Assembly (NCBI RefSeq): GCF_017876155.1
Contig: NZ_JAGINP010000022.1
Coordinates: 62,001 to 126,000 of the forward strand
Length of the DNA stretch: 64,000 nucleotides
Direction of reading: 5' to 3'
DNA from: Azospirillum rugosum
GTDB taxonomy: Bacteria; Pseudomonadota; Alphaproteobacteria; Azospirillales; Azospirillaceae
Shown: piece by piece, positions 33,015 through 41,488 of the stretch
Layout: every line of letters begins with the position of its first letter
Position numbering within the stretch: the stretch's first letter is position 1
The notes under the pieces: model-generated
Told to the model about the DNA's origin: nothing
Databases searched by the model: none
Seen by the model: the letters and a program-made list of their open reading frames with translations, nothing else
Made by a program: the position numbers and the translations under genes

Positions 33015-36000
33015 TCAGCTCATCGCGACGAGGCTGGCGTTGCCGCCGGCGGCGGCGGTGTTGACACTGACCGAGCGCTCGTTCAGCAGCCAGTCGAGGA
33101 CGTAGTCCTCCGCGCCGCTGCGCAGGCCTTCGACAGAGGCCGACTGGGCCAGCACGATCGGGCCGGGCAGCTCCGCCAGCCGGCGGTTGGCCGCGATGAC
33201 GCGGTCCCCGTCGCCTTCCACCAGCGCGGCGGCGAGCGGTCCGGCGGCGGTCCAGTCGCCGGACACGGTCACGCGGCGGGCCAGGGCGGCGGGAAGGCCG
33301 CGCAGCACGCCGGCCACGTCGGCGGAGGCGTCCACCACCGCGTCGTTGCCAGTGGCAAAGACGGCGCCCAACTGGAGCAGCAGGCCCGTCTCCGTCTGCG
33401 GCAGCAGCAGGATACGGCCGCGGCGGTGAAGCTCATAGACGTTCCGCTCGCCGACCGGGCCGACCAATTCCACGCTGGCGCCGAGCGCGCTGCGGGCACT
33501 CTGGTCGGCGCAGCGCTTGGCCTCCGCCGTCCGGCCCTGGTTGCGCAGCCAATCGCCGTAGGCCCGGGCGGGGGCAAGGTCGGCGTCGGACCCGCGCGCC
33601 TCCAGCACCGCTTTCGGCCGCTGGCTGAGCAGGCGGGTCAGGTAGAGCGGGCCGCCGGCCTTGGGGCCGGTTCCCGACAGGCCGTGGCCGCCGAAGGGCT
33701 GCACGCCGACCACCGCGCCGATGGTGTTGCGGTTGACGTAGACGTTGCCGACCGCGATGCGCTCCGTCACCCGCTCGATGGTGGCGTCGATGCGGGTGTG
33801 CAGGCCGAAGGTTAGGCCATAGCCGGTGGCGTTGATGGCGTCCACCAGCCGGTCCAGGTCGTCGCGGCGGAAGCGGACCACGTGCAGCACGGGGCCGAAG
33901 ACCTCGCGCTCCAACTCCGCGATGCCGCCGATCTCGATCAGGGTCGGCGGGACGAAGGTGCCGTGCGCGGCCTCGGCCGGCAGGGGCAGCGCCTCCACCC
34001 GGCGACCCTTGGCGCGCATGGCCGCGATGTGGCGCTCGATGTTCGCCTTCGCCTCCTCGGTGATCACCGGGCCGACGTCGGTCGCCAGGCGGTCGGGATT
34101 GCCGACGCGCAGCTCCGCCATGGCGCCCTTCAGCATGGCGAGCATGCGGTCGGCGACATCCTCCTGGAGGCAAAGCACGCGCAGGGCGGAGCAGCGCTGG
34201 CCGGCGCTGTCGAAGGCCGACGCGAGCACATCGCCGACCACCTGCTCGGCCAGCGCGGAGCTGTCCACGATCATGGCGTTCTGCCCGCCCGTCTCGGCGA
34301 TCAGCGGGATCGGCGCACCGTTCGGCGACAGGCGGCCGGCCAACTGCTTCCGGATCAGCCGCGCCACCTCGGTGGAGCCGGTGAACATCACCGCCCGCGT
34401 CCCGGCGTTCCCGACCAGGGCGGCGCCCACCTCGCCCGCGCCGGGCAGCAGCTGCACGACGCCGTCCGGGATGCCGGCCTCGCGCAGGATGCGCACCGCC
34501 TCCGCCGCGATCAGCGGGGTTTCCTCGGCCGGCTTGGCGAGCACCGGGTTGCCGGCGGCCAGCGCCGCGGCGACTTGGCCCGCGAAGATGGCCAGCGGGA
34601 AATTCCACGGGCTGATGCAGACCACCGGCCCGACCGGGCGGTGGCTGTCGTTGTCGAAGCGGTCGCGCACCTGCGCGCCGTAGTAGCGCAGGAAGTCGAC
34701 GGCCTCCCGCACCTCCGCGATGGCGTTGGGCAGGGACTTTCCGGCCTCCCGCACGATCAGGCCGAGCAGCGTCGGCATGCGCGCCTGGAGCGCGTCGGCG
34801 GCGCGGAACAGGCAGGCGGCGCGCTCCGCCGGGGGCGTGGCGGCCCAGGCCGGGGCGGCGGCTTCGGCGTGGCGGAAGGCGGCCTCCACCACCTCCGGCG
34901 TCGCCTCGATGACGGAGCCGACCACGTCGCGGCGGTCGGCCGGGTTCAGCACCGGGCGGGCCTCCCCGCTGCGCTCGCCATCGGCGAGAAGCGGGGCGGC
35001 GGTCCAGGCCACATCGGCGCTGGCGGTCAGGGCCGCGCCCAGCCGGGTCAGCTCCTGCTCGTTGGACAGGTCGAGGCCGGCGGAGTTCGCGCGTTCCGGC
35101 GCGTAGAGGTCGCGCGGGTTGGCGATCAGCGCGTGCGGCGCGCCGAGCGGCTGGATGGCGCGCGCCACCTCCACCGGGTCGGCGACCAGCTCCTCCACCG
35201 GCACCGCCTTGTCGGCGATGCGGTTGACGAAGGAGCTGTTGGCCCCGTTCTCCAGCAGGCGGCGGACCAGATAGGCCAGCAGCGTCTCGTGCGTGCCGAC
35301 CGGCGCGTAGATGCGGCAGGGCCGCTTCAGCGGGCCGACCACCTCCGAGTAGAGCGGCTCGCCCATGCCGTGCAGGCACTGGAACTCGTATTTCCCGACC
35401 TGGAAGTCCGGGCCGGCCAGTTCATAGATGGTGGCGAGCGTCTGGGCGTTGTGGGTGGCGAACTGCGGGAACACCGCGTCGGGGGCGCCCAGCAGCTTGC
35501 GCGCGCAGGCGACGTAGGACACGTCGGTGTAGACCTTGCGGGTGTAGACCGGGAAGTCGTCCAGCCCGTCCAGCTGGGCGCGCTTGATCTCGGCGTCCCA
35601 ATAGGCGCCCTTGACCAGCCGGACCATCAGCCGGTGGCCGCTGCGCCGGGCCAGATCGATGAGGAAATCGATGACGTACGGGCAGCGCTTGCCGTAGGCC
35701 TGCACGACGAAGCCGATGCCGTTCCACCCCGCCAGATCGGGGTCGAAGCACAGCGATTCCATCAGGTCGAGCGAGAGTTCGAGCCGGTCGGCCTCCTCCG
35801 CGTCGATGTTCAGGCCGATGTCGTAGCCCTTCGCCAGCAGGGCGAGTTCCTTCACCCGCGGCAGCAGCTCCCCCATCACGCGGTCGGCTTGCGCGCGCGA
35901 ATAGCGGGGGTGGATCGCCGACAGCTTGATGGAGATGCCCGGCCCCTGGTAGACGCCACGGCCCGCCGAGGCTTTGCCGATGGCGTGGATGGCGCGCTCG

Positions 36001-36752
36001 TAGTCGGCGTAGTAGCGGTCGGCGTCCGCGGCGGTCATCGCCGCCTCGCCCAGCATGTCGTAGGAGTAGCGGAAGCCCTCCGCCTCCATCTTGCGGCTGT
36101 TGGCCAGCGCCTCCTGGATGGTCTGGCCGGTGACGAACTGTTCGCCCATCATGCGCATGGCGAAATCGACGCCGCGGCGGATCAGCGGCTCCCCACCCTT
36201 GGCGAGCATGCGGGTCAGCGCGGAGGACAGCGCCGGCTCGTCAACCGACGCGGTCAGCCGGCCGGTGATCAGCAGGCCCCAGGTGGCGGCGTTGACGAAC
36301 AGCGACGGGCTGTTGCCCAGATGCGCCTGCCAGTCGCCGCCCGACAGCTTGTCGCGGATCAGGGCGTCGCGCGTGCCGGCGTCGGGGATGCGCAGCAGCG
36401 CCTCCGCCAGGCACATCAGCGCCAGCCCTTCCTGGCTCGACAGGCTGTATTCGTGGATCAGCCCCTCCACCCCGCGGCCGGGCGGCTTGGCGCGCAGCGC
36501 GGTGATCAGCGTGCGCGCGGTCTCCCGCGCCGCCTTGGCGACCGCGGGGGGAAGCGTCGCCTGCTCAAGCAGGAACGGCAGGCATTCGCCCTCTGGCCGG
36601 CGGTAGGCCGCGGTGATCGCGGCGCGCAGCTCGCTGGCCGGGCGGATCGGCGGCGCGAACAGCGAGAAGGGCGGCGAACCGGCGATGGGGGTGCCGGCCT
36701 CCGCGCCCGAAGTCGAGGTCGTGGTCTGGGAGGGGGTCGTCATGCTGGTCAT
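33015..36752 (-). CDS. putA: Bifunctional proline dehydrogenase/P5C dehydrogenase PutA
   Basis: About 1245 residues converting L-proline to glutamate. After an N-terminal helical arm, the FAD-binding proline dehydrogenase barrel spans roughly residues 160-460 (ISIKLSAIHPRYSRAQ, MVRLVKGAYWDAEI). The aldehyde dehydrogenase domain lies at about 550-1000, with ETGGQNAMIVDSSA and the catalytic Cys in SAGQRCSALR. A C-terminal ALDH-like domain of ~200 residues follows. There is no ribbon-helix-helix, so it does not repress itself. The start at 36752 is uncertain; 36743 and 36836 are alternatives. Confidence 0.95.
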   Translation of the reverse strand: MTSMTTPSQTTTSTSGAEAGTPIAGSPPFSLFAPPIRPASELRAAITAAYRRPEGECLPFLLEQATLPPAVAKAARETARTLITALRAKPPGRGVEGLIHEYSLSSQEGLALMCLAEALLRIPDAGTRDALIRDKLSGGDWQAHLGNSPSLFVNAATWGLLITGRLTASVDEPALSSALTRMLAKGGEPLIRRGVDFAMRMMGEQFVTGQTIQEALANSRKMEAEGFRYSYDMLGEAAMTAADADRYYADYERAIHAIGKASAGRGVYQGPGISIKLSAIHPRYSRAQADRVMGELLPRVKELALLAKGYDIGLNIDAEEADRLELSLDLMESLCFDPDLAGWNGIGFVVQAYGKRCPYVIDFLIDLARRSGHRLMVRLVKGAYWDAEIKRAQLDGLDDFPVYTRKVYTDVSYVACARKLLGAPDAVFPQFATHNAQTLATIYELAGPDFQVGKYEFQCLHGMGEPLYSEVVGPLKRPCRIYAPVGTHETLLAYLVRRLLENGANSSFVNRIADKAVPVEELVADPVEVARAIQPLGAPHALIANPRDLYAPERANSAGLDLSNEQELTRLGAALTASADVAWTAAPLLADGERSGEARPVLNPADRRDVVGSVIEATPEVVEAAFRHAEAAAPAWAATPPAERAACLFRAADALQARMPTLLGLIVREAGKSLPNAIAEVREAVDFLRYYGAQVRDRFDNDSHRPVGPVVCISPWNFPLAIFAGQVAAALAAGNPVLAKPAEETPLIAAEAVRILREAGIPDGVVQLLPGAGEVGAALVGNAGTRAVMFTGSTEVARLIRKQLAGRLSPNGAPIPLIAETGGQNAMIVDSSALAEQVVGDVLASAFDSAGQRCSALRVLCLQEDVADRMLAMLKGAMAELRVGNPDRLATDVGPVITEEAKANIERHIAAMRAKGRRVEALPLPAEAAHGTFVPPTLIEIGGIAELEREVFGPVLHVVRFRRDDLDRLVDAINATGYGLTFGLHTRIDATIERVTERIAVGNVYVNRNTIGAVVGVQPFGGHGLSGTGPKAGGPLYLTRLLSQRPKAVLEARGSDADLAPARAYGDWLRNQGRTAEAKRCADQSARSALGASVELVGPVGERNVYELHRRGRILLLPQTETGLLLQLGAVFATGNDAVVDASADVAGVLRGLPAALARRVTVSGDWTAAGPLAAALVEGDGDRVIAANRRLAELPGPIVLAQSASVEGLRSGAEDYVLDWLLNERSVSVNTAAAGGNASLVAMS

Positions 36753-36870
36753 GGAGGTCGTTCGCCCTGTTCGGCAAGCCCGCATCAAGCCGGGGGCACG
36801 GCCGCCGGACGAGGCGCCGGTGACCCCCAACGTCACAACAGAAGGCTAACGGCAAAGTTTCCGTGCTTCC

Positions 36871-36898
36871 ATAACGACTTTCGCCAATTTTCCGTTAT
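36871..36898. promoter_or_regulatory. Candidate PutR-type operator between putA and its regulator
   Basis: ATAACG (36871-36876) and CGTTAT (36893-36898) form a spaced dyad in the AT-rich centre of the divergent promoter. A further AACGGCAAAG segment lies just left. Lrp-family regulators bind such AT-rich imperfect dyads. The link to the neighbouring Lrp gene is inferred from position. Confidence 0.4.
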
Positions 36899-36930
36899 CA
36901 TCGCGGCCGACGATGTATTGGAGCGTGGAA

Positions 36931-37392
36931 ATGACGGAGCTTGATAAATTCGACCGGCGGATCCTCGCGATCTTGCAGGTCGACGGCCGCGTATCGACGG
37001 TCGAGCTGGCGGAACGCGTCGGCCTGTCGCCGACCACGACGGGCGAACGCCTGCGGCGTCTGCAAAAAGACGGCTACATCACGGGCTTCGGGGCGCGGCT
37101 GGACCCGCACCGCCTGGGCTTTGGGCTGCTGGTCTTCGTCGAGGTGCTGCTCGACAAGACGACGCCCGACGTCTTCGACAAGTTCGCCCAGGCGGTGCGC
37201 GACATGCCGGAGGTGCTGGAATGCCACATGGTCGCCGGCGGCTTCGACTATCTGGTCAAGACCCGCGTGGCCGACATGGCCTCCTACCGGCGCTTCCTGG
37301 GCGACATCCTGCTGTCCCTGCCCGGCGTGCGGGAGACGCGCACCTACGCCGTGATGGAGGAGGTCAAGAACGACAGTCCGCTGCCGCTGTGA
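36931..37392 (+). CDS. putR: Lrp/AsnC-family regulator, likely PutR
   Basis: A 153-residue Lrp-type activator with an N-terminal helix-turn-helix (FDRRILAILQVDGRVSTVELAERVGLSPTTTGERLRRL) and the C-terminal RAM ligand domain (LECHMVAGGFDYLVKTRVADMASYRRFL). Divergently transcribed from putA, the arrangement in which such proteins act as proline-responsive putA activators in alphaproteobacteria. GGAG precedes the ATG at 36931; an in-frame ATG at 36913 is less likely. Confidence 0.88.
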   Translation: MTELDKFDRRILAILQVDGRVSTVELAERVGLSPTTTGERLRRLQKDGYITGFGARLDPHRLGFGLLVFVEVLLDKTTPDVFDKFAQAVRDMPEVLECHMVAGGFDYLVKTRVADMASYRRFLGDILLSLPGVRETRTYAVMEEVKNDSPLPL

Positions 37393-37515
37393 CGCCCAAG
37401 GTCCGGCGCCCAGGGCATACCAAAGTGCTCTGGCCAAAGCACTCCGACGAGTCCCTTGCTGTGTGCAACGAAGGGCTGGCACAGTGTCGGCCCCCATCGC
37501 GCAGAGGGTTTGGTG

Positions 37516-38544
37516 ATGCATCTGTCAGACGCCCTGAACCGGCTTCCCCGGGTTTCCCTGCTGGACGGGCCGACGCCGATCCAGCGCCTGCACCGGCTTG
37601 AGAAGGCGCTGGGCCCGGCCCTCGGGGGCGTCCGGCTGTCCGTCAAGCGCGACGACCTGACGGCGCTCGGCGGCGGCGGCAACAAGCTTCGGAAGCTGGA
37701 GTTCCTGGTCGGCGACGCCCGCGCCCAGGGGGCGGACACGATCATCGCCGTGGGCGGCGTGCAGTCCAACTTCGCGCGCCTCGCGGCGGCGACGGCGGCC
37801 ACGCAGGGCATGGACTGCGAACTCGTCCTCGCGCCGCTGGTCCCGCGGGCCGGCGACGAGTACGAGCGGAACGGCAACGTCCTGCTCGACAGCCTGTTCG
37901 GGGCGCGCCTGCACGTCCTCGCGCCGGGGATCGACGCCACCGGTTTCGCGCAGGACCGGGCGGAGGCGCTGCGCCGGGCCGGCCGGGTGCCCTATGTGGC
38001 GACCCTGGGGGGTTCCACGCCGGTCGGCTGCCTCGGCTACGCGGCCTGCGCGCTGGAGGTGCAGGAGCAGTCCCGCGCGCTCGGCGAGACGTTCGCCGGC
38101 ATCGTCCTTCCCAACGGCAGTTCGGGAACCCACGCCGGGCTGGCGGCCGGCCTGAAGGCGCTCGGCGACAATCCCGCCCTGGTCCGTGGGCACAGCGTGC
38201 TCGCGCCGGCGGAGGCCGCGCGGCAGGCCACGATCGACAAGGGCAACGCCACGCTGGACCTCCTGGGCGTCGGCGCGCGCCTGGACGCGTCGGACATCGA
38301 CGTGTCCGGCGACCAGCGCGGGGAGGGCTATGGGATCGTGACGGACGCGATGGTGGAGGCCGTCCGCCTCGTGGCGAGGCAGGAAGGATTGCTGCTCGAC
38401 CCCGTGTACAGCGGCAAGGCGTTCGCCGGATTGCTGGCCGACGTCCGGTCGGGCCGCTACCGGCCGGGCGACCACGTGCTGTTCCTGGCGACGGGCGGCG
38501 TGCCCGGTCTCTACGCCTACGCGAGCGCGTTCCTGAATGGCTGA
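37516..38544 (+). CDS. D-cysteine desulfhydrase/ACC deaminase-like PLP enzyme
   Basis: A 342-residue fold-type II PLP enzyme. The PLP lysine is in GGGGNKLRKLEFL, the phosphate/substrate loops in GVQSNFARL and PNGSSGTHAGLAAG, as in D-cysteine desulfhydrase (DcyD). ACC deaminase is the close alternative, and some homologues act on other D-amino or beta-substituted amino acids. The start at 37516 gives the normal N-terminus. It overlaps the aconitase-X gene by eight bases, so the two are probably translated together and may share a pathway. Confidence 0.82.
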   Translation: MHLSDALNRLPRVSLLDGPTPIQRLHRLEKALGPALGGVRLSVKRDDLTALGGGGNKLRKLEFLVGDARAQGADTIIAVGGVQSNFARLAAATAATQGMDCELVLAPLVPRAGDEYERNGNVLLDSLFGARLHVLAPGIDATGFAQDRAEALRRAGRVPYVATLGGSTPVGCLGYAACALEVQEQSRALGETFAGIVLPNGSSGTHAGLAAGLKALGDNPALVRGHSVLAPAEAARQATIDKGNATLDLLGVGARLDASDIDVSGDQRGEGYGIVTDAMVEAVRLVARQEGLLLDPVYSGKAFAGLLADVRSGRYRPGDHVLFLATGGVPGLYAYASAFLNG

Positions 38545-40276
38545 GCCCGCGGGGGACGGATTCCAAGGGGAATGGACCTGCCGGTGCCTGGTCGGGGGCC
38601 ACGCCCTGGGCCCGGTGATCCATTCCGACACCCCGCTCAGCTTCTGGGGCGGGGTCGATTCCTTCACCGGCACGGTGATCGACCGCCATCATCCGCTGAG
38701 CGGCCGATCCCTCGCCGGCGCGGTGCTGGCCATTCCCAGCGGGCGGGGGTCCTGCTCCGGTAGCGGCGTGATGCTGGAGTTGATCCTGAACGGGCACGGC
38801 CCGGCCGCCCTGGTGCTGGAACGGCCGGACGACATCCTGACGCTCGGCGTGTTCGTTGCGGAGGAGATGTTCGGGCGCTCCATTCCCGTCGTCGTGGCCG
38901 GACCCGACCGCTTCCCGCTGCTGGCCCAGACGGCCTGGGTGGAGGTGGCGGGCGACACCCTTCGCCCGCTGTCCGGTCCGGACGACGCCGTCGGGGCGCC
39001 GGCGGGTACGGCCGTTCCGCCGGGCGCTCCGCCCGACATCGCGCTGACGGAGGCCGACCGCGCGCTGCTGGACGGGGCGGGTGGCCGGGCGGCGCAGGTC
39101 GCCATGCGGATCATCCTGCGCATGGCCACCTTCCACCGCGCCCCGGCGTTGATCGACGTGCGCCAGGCCCACATCGACGGCTGCCTGTACACCGGGCCGG
39201 GCGGGCTGCGCTTCGCCCAACAGCTGCGCGATTGGGGCGGCCAAGTGCGCATCCCCACCAGCCTGAACGCCATCTCGGTCGATCGCCGCAACTGGCGCGA
39301 CCAGGGCGTCGACGCCACGGTCGGCGAGCCGGCGAGCGCGCTGGCCGACGCCTACGTCGCCATGGGCGCGCAACCGACCTTCACCTGCGCGCCCTATCAG
39401 CTGGAGAGCGCCCCCGGTCGCGGCGACCAGATCGTCTGGGCGGAGTCGAACGCGGTGGTCTACGCCAACAGCGTGTTGGGCGCCCGCACCATGAAATACC
39501 CGGACTATCTCGACCTCTGCGTCGCCCTGACCGGCCGGGCGCCGCTGTCCGGATGCCATGTGGAGGGCAACCGCCGGGCGACGGTGCGGATCGACGTGCC
39601 GTTCCGCGCGGACTTTGATGAGTCCGTCTACCCGTTGCTGGGCTATCACGCCGGAATGGTCGCGGGCGACCGTATCCCGGTGATCGTCGGGCTGGAAAAG
39701 GCCGGGCCGACCACCGATGACCTGAAGGCCTTCGGGGCGGCCTTCGCCACCACGTCGAGCGCGCCGATGTTCCACATCCTCGGCGTGACGCCCGAAGCGA
39801 CGGCGCTGGACGCGGTGCTGGAGGATGCGGCCCCGACCCACACCGTCAGCCTCGCCGATCTGGGGGAGCGCTGGGCGGACCTGGGAATCGATTTGGTATC
39901 CCTCGGCAACCCGCATTTCTCCGAAACGGAATTCGAGCGGCTCGCCGCGCTCTGCCGTGGTCGGACCAAGCATCCCGACGTGCAGCTCGTCATCACCTGC
40001 GGCCGCGCCACGCAGGAGAAGGTCGCCGCCCGCGGCATCATTGCGGAACTGGAGCGTTTCGGCGCCCGCACCGTCACGGACGTCTGCTGGTGCACCATCA
40101 GCGAGCCGCTGTTCCCCGCCGCCACGCGCGTGGTGATGACGAACTCGGCGAAATACGCCCATTACGGACCGGGCCTGTGCGGGCGCCCGGTCCGTTTCGG
40201 CAGCCTGAAAGAGTGCGTGGAGGCGGCCTGCACGGGCCAAGCCGGCGGACGGCCGCCGGCTTGGGTTCCAGGGTAG
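38537..40276 (+). CDS. Fused aconitase X, probable cis-3-hydroxy-L-proline dehydratase
   Basis: A 579-residue single-chain AcnX. Residues ~10-150 are the small swivel domain (VIHSDTPLSFWGGVD, HPLSGRSLAGAVLAIPSGRGSCSGSG). Residues ~175-560 are the large domain (MATFHRAPALIDVRQAHIDGCLY, TCAPYQ, GCHVEGN, ITCGRATQEK, DVCWCTISEP), whose cysteines would hold the iron centre. Family members dehydrate cis-3-hydroxy-L-proline to pyrroline-2-carboxylate; others act on mevalonate 5-phosphate. The nearby pyrroline-2-carboxylate reductase homologue and PutA favour the hydroxyproline role. Confidence 0.85.
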   Translation: MAEPAGDGFQGEWTCRCLVGGHALGPVIHSDTPLSFWGGVDSFTGTVIDRHHPLSGRSLAGAVLAIPSGRGSCSGSGVMLELILNGHGPAALVLERPDDILTLGVFVAEEMFGRSIPVVVAGPDRFPLLAQTAWVEVAGDTLRPLSGPDDAVGAPAGTAVPPGAPPDIALTEADRALLDGAGGRAAQVAMRIILRMATFHRAPALIDVRQAHIDGCLYTGPGGLRFAQQLRDWGGQVRIPTSLNAISVDRRNWRDQGVDATVGEPASALADAYVAMGAQPTFTCAPYQLESAPGRGDQIVWAESNAVVYANSVLGARTMKYPDYLDLCVALTGRAPLSGCHVEGNRRATVRIDVPFRADFDESVYPLLGYHAGMVAGDRIPVIVGLEKAGPTTDDLKAFGAAFATTSSAPMFHILGVTPEATALDAVLEDAAPTHTVSLADLGERWADLGIDLVSLGNPHFSETEFERLAALCRGRTKHPDVQLVITCGRATQEKVAARGIIAELERFGARTVTDVCWCTISEPLFPAATRVVMTNSAKYAHYGPGLCGRPVRFGSLKECVEAACTGQAGGRPPAWVPG

Positions 40277-40287
40277 ACGAGACCCGC

Positions 40288-41472
40288 TCAGCCTTCCGGC
40301 GTTTCGGCGGGCGTCGTCGGCTGCCAGGGGAAGGAGCCCATCGGGCCGATGCCGAGACGGTCGCGGGGGACGGCGACGTCGCTCTGCATGTAGAGCGCGA
40401 TCAGCTCGGCCAGCGAGCGCAGGGCGTCCTTGTGGATCCGCTCGTACCCATGGGAGCTGTCGATGCCGAAGCAGACGAGCGCTGTGCGGATGTCGTTGCC
40501 CGCCTCGATGGCCGCGGCGCTGTCGCACCGGTAATAGCGGAAGATGTCGCGCTGGTGGTCGATGCCGTGGTCGCGGCACAGCGTCAGCAGCTTGTGCGTC
40601 AGGTGGTAGTCGAACGGGCCGGAGCTGTCGGCCATGGCGACGGTCACGCCGAACTCGCGGCTGTTCTGCCCCGGCGCCGTGGTGCCGTTGTCGATGGTCA
40701 CCATCTCCGCCACGTCCTGGTGCAGCACGGACGACGCGCCCGACCCGACCTCCTCGGAGATGGTCAGCAGCAGGTGGCAGTCCACCGGCAGCAGCGCCTG
40801 GCTGTCCAGAATGGCCTTGGCGGCGCCGAACATCACCGCCACCCCGGCCTTGTCGTCCAGATGGCGGGAGTTGATGAAGCCGTTCGGGTTGAATTCCGGC
40901 TGCGGGTCGATGGCGACGAAGTCGCCGACGTTGAAGCCGTGGACGAGAAGGTCCTCCTCCGTCGCGCAGCAGGCGTCGACGCGGATTTCCAGATTGGTCC
41001 AATCGACCGGCTGGGTGTCGATTTCCGTGTTGAAGGTATGGCCCGACGCCTTCAGCGGCAGGATGGTGCCGCGGTAGCTGCCCCGGTCGGTGAAGATGGT
41101 GCAGCGCGCCCCTTCGGCGAAGCGCGCCGACCAGGTGCCGATGGGCACCAGCTCCAGCCGGCCGTTGGCCTTCAGCATCTTGACCATGGCGCCCAGCGTG
41201 TCGACGTGGGCGACGATGGCGCGGTCCGGGCTTCGGCGGGCTCCGATCAGATCGGCGCGGATGGCCCCCCGGCGGGTCAGTTCGAAGGGGATGCCCAGGC
41301 GGCGGAACTCGTCGCCGCAGAAATGCACGATCTGGTCGGTGTAGCCGGTCGGGCTGGGGATCTCGAGCAGGCGCCGCAGGATGTCGGTGACGTAGTCCAT
41401 GTCGATGACCGGGCGCGCGCCCGGATCGGTTCCAGCCAAGGCCGTGGTCCGCGTCAAGCTTGCCTGCTCCAT
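40288..41472 (-). CDS. NAGGN-system M42/M20-type peptidase
   Basis: A 394-residue zinc peptidase-like protein. Metal-site motifs are AIVAHVDTLGAMV, NSRHLDDKAGVAVM and TISEEVGSGAS, plus the late DSSGPFDYHLTHKL and SSHGYERIH. It is the third gene of the N-acetylglutaminylglutamine amide operon, where this peptidase regularly occurs and is thought to turn over or modify the dipeptide. AAGGAG precedes the ATG at 41472. Its stop lies 11 bases from the convergent AcnX gene. Confidence 0.9.
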   Translation of the reverse strand: MEQASLTRTTALAGTDPGARPVIDMDYVTDILRRLLEIPSPTGYTDQIVHFCGDEFRRLGIPFELTRRGAIRADLIGARRSPDRAIVAHVDTLGAMVKMLKANGRLELVPIGTWSARFAEGARCTIFTDRGSYRGTILPLKASGHTFNTEIDTQPVDWTNLEIRVDACCATEEDLLVHGFNVGDFVAIDPQPEFNPNGFINSRHLDDKAGVAVMFGAAKAILDSQALLPVDCHLLLTISEEVGSGASSVLHQDVAEMVTIDNGTTAPGQNSREFGVTVAMADSSGPFDYHLTHKLLTLCRDHGIDHQRDIFRYYRCDSAAAIEAGNDIRTALVCFGIDSSHGYERIHKDALRSLAELIALYMQSDVAVPRDRLGIGPMGSFPWQPTTPAETPEG

Positions 41473-41488
41473 GCCTGCTCCTTGAGAG

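Noticed and set aside
33015..36752. Trifunctional self-repressing PutA
   Set aside because: No N-terminal ribbon-helix-helix is present, and a separate Lrp-type regulator is encoded divergently.
33882..36944. 1020-codon plus-strand open frame opposite putA
   Set aside because: Antisense of PutA; composition rich in Arg, Gln, His and Gly without any motif.
37742..41002. 1086-codon minus-strand open frame
   Set aside because: It spans several real genes on both strands (D-cysteine desulfhydrase, AcnX, M42 peptidase) and has no recognisable motif; GC-rich codon bias keeps antisense frames open.
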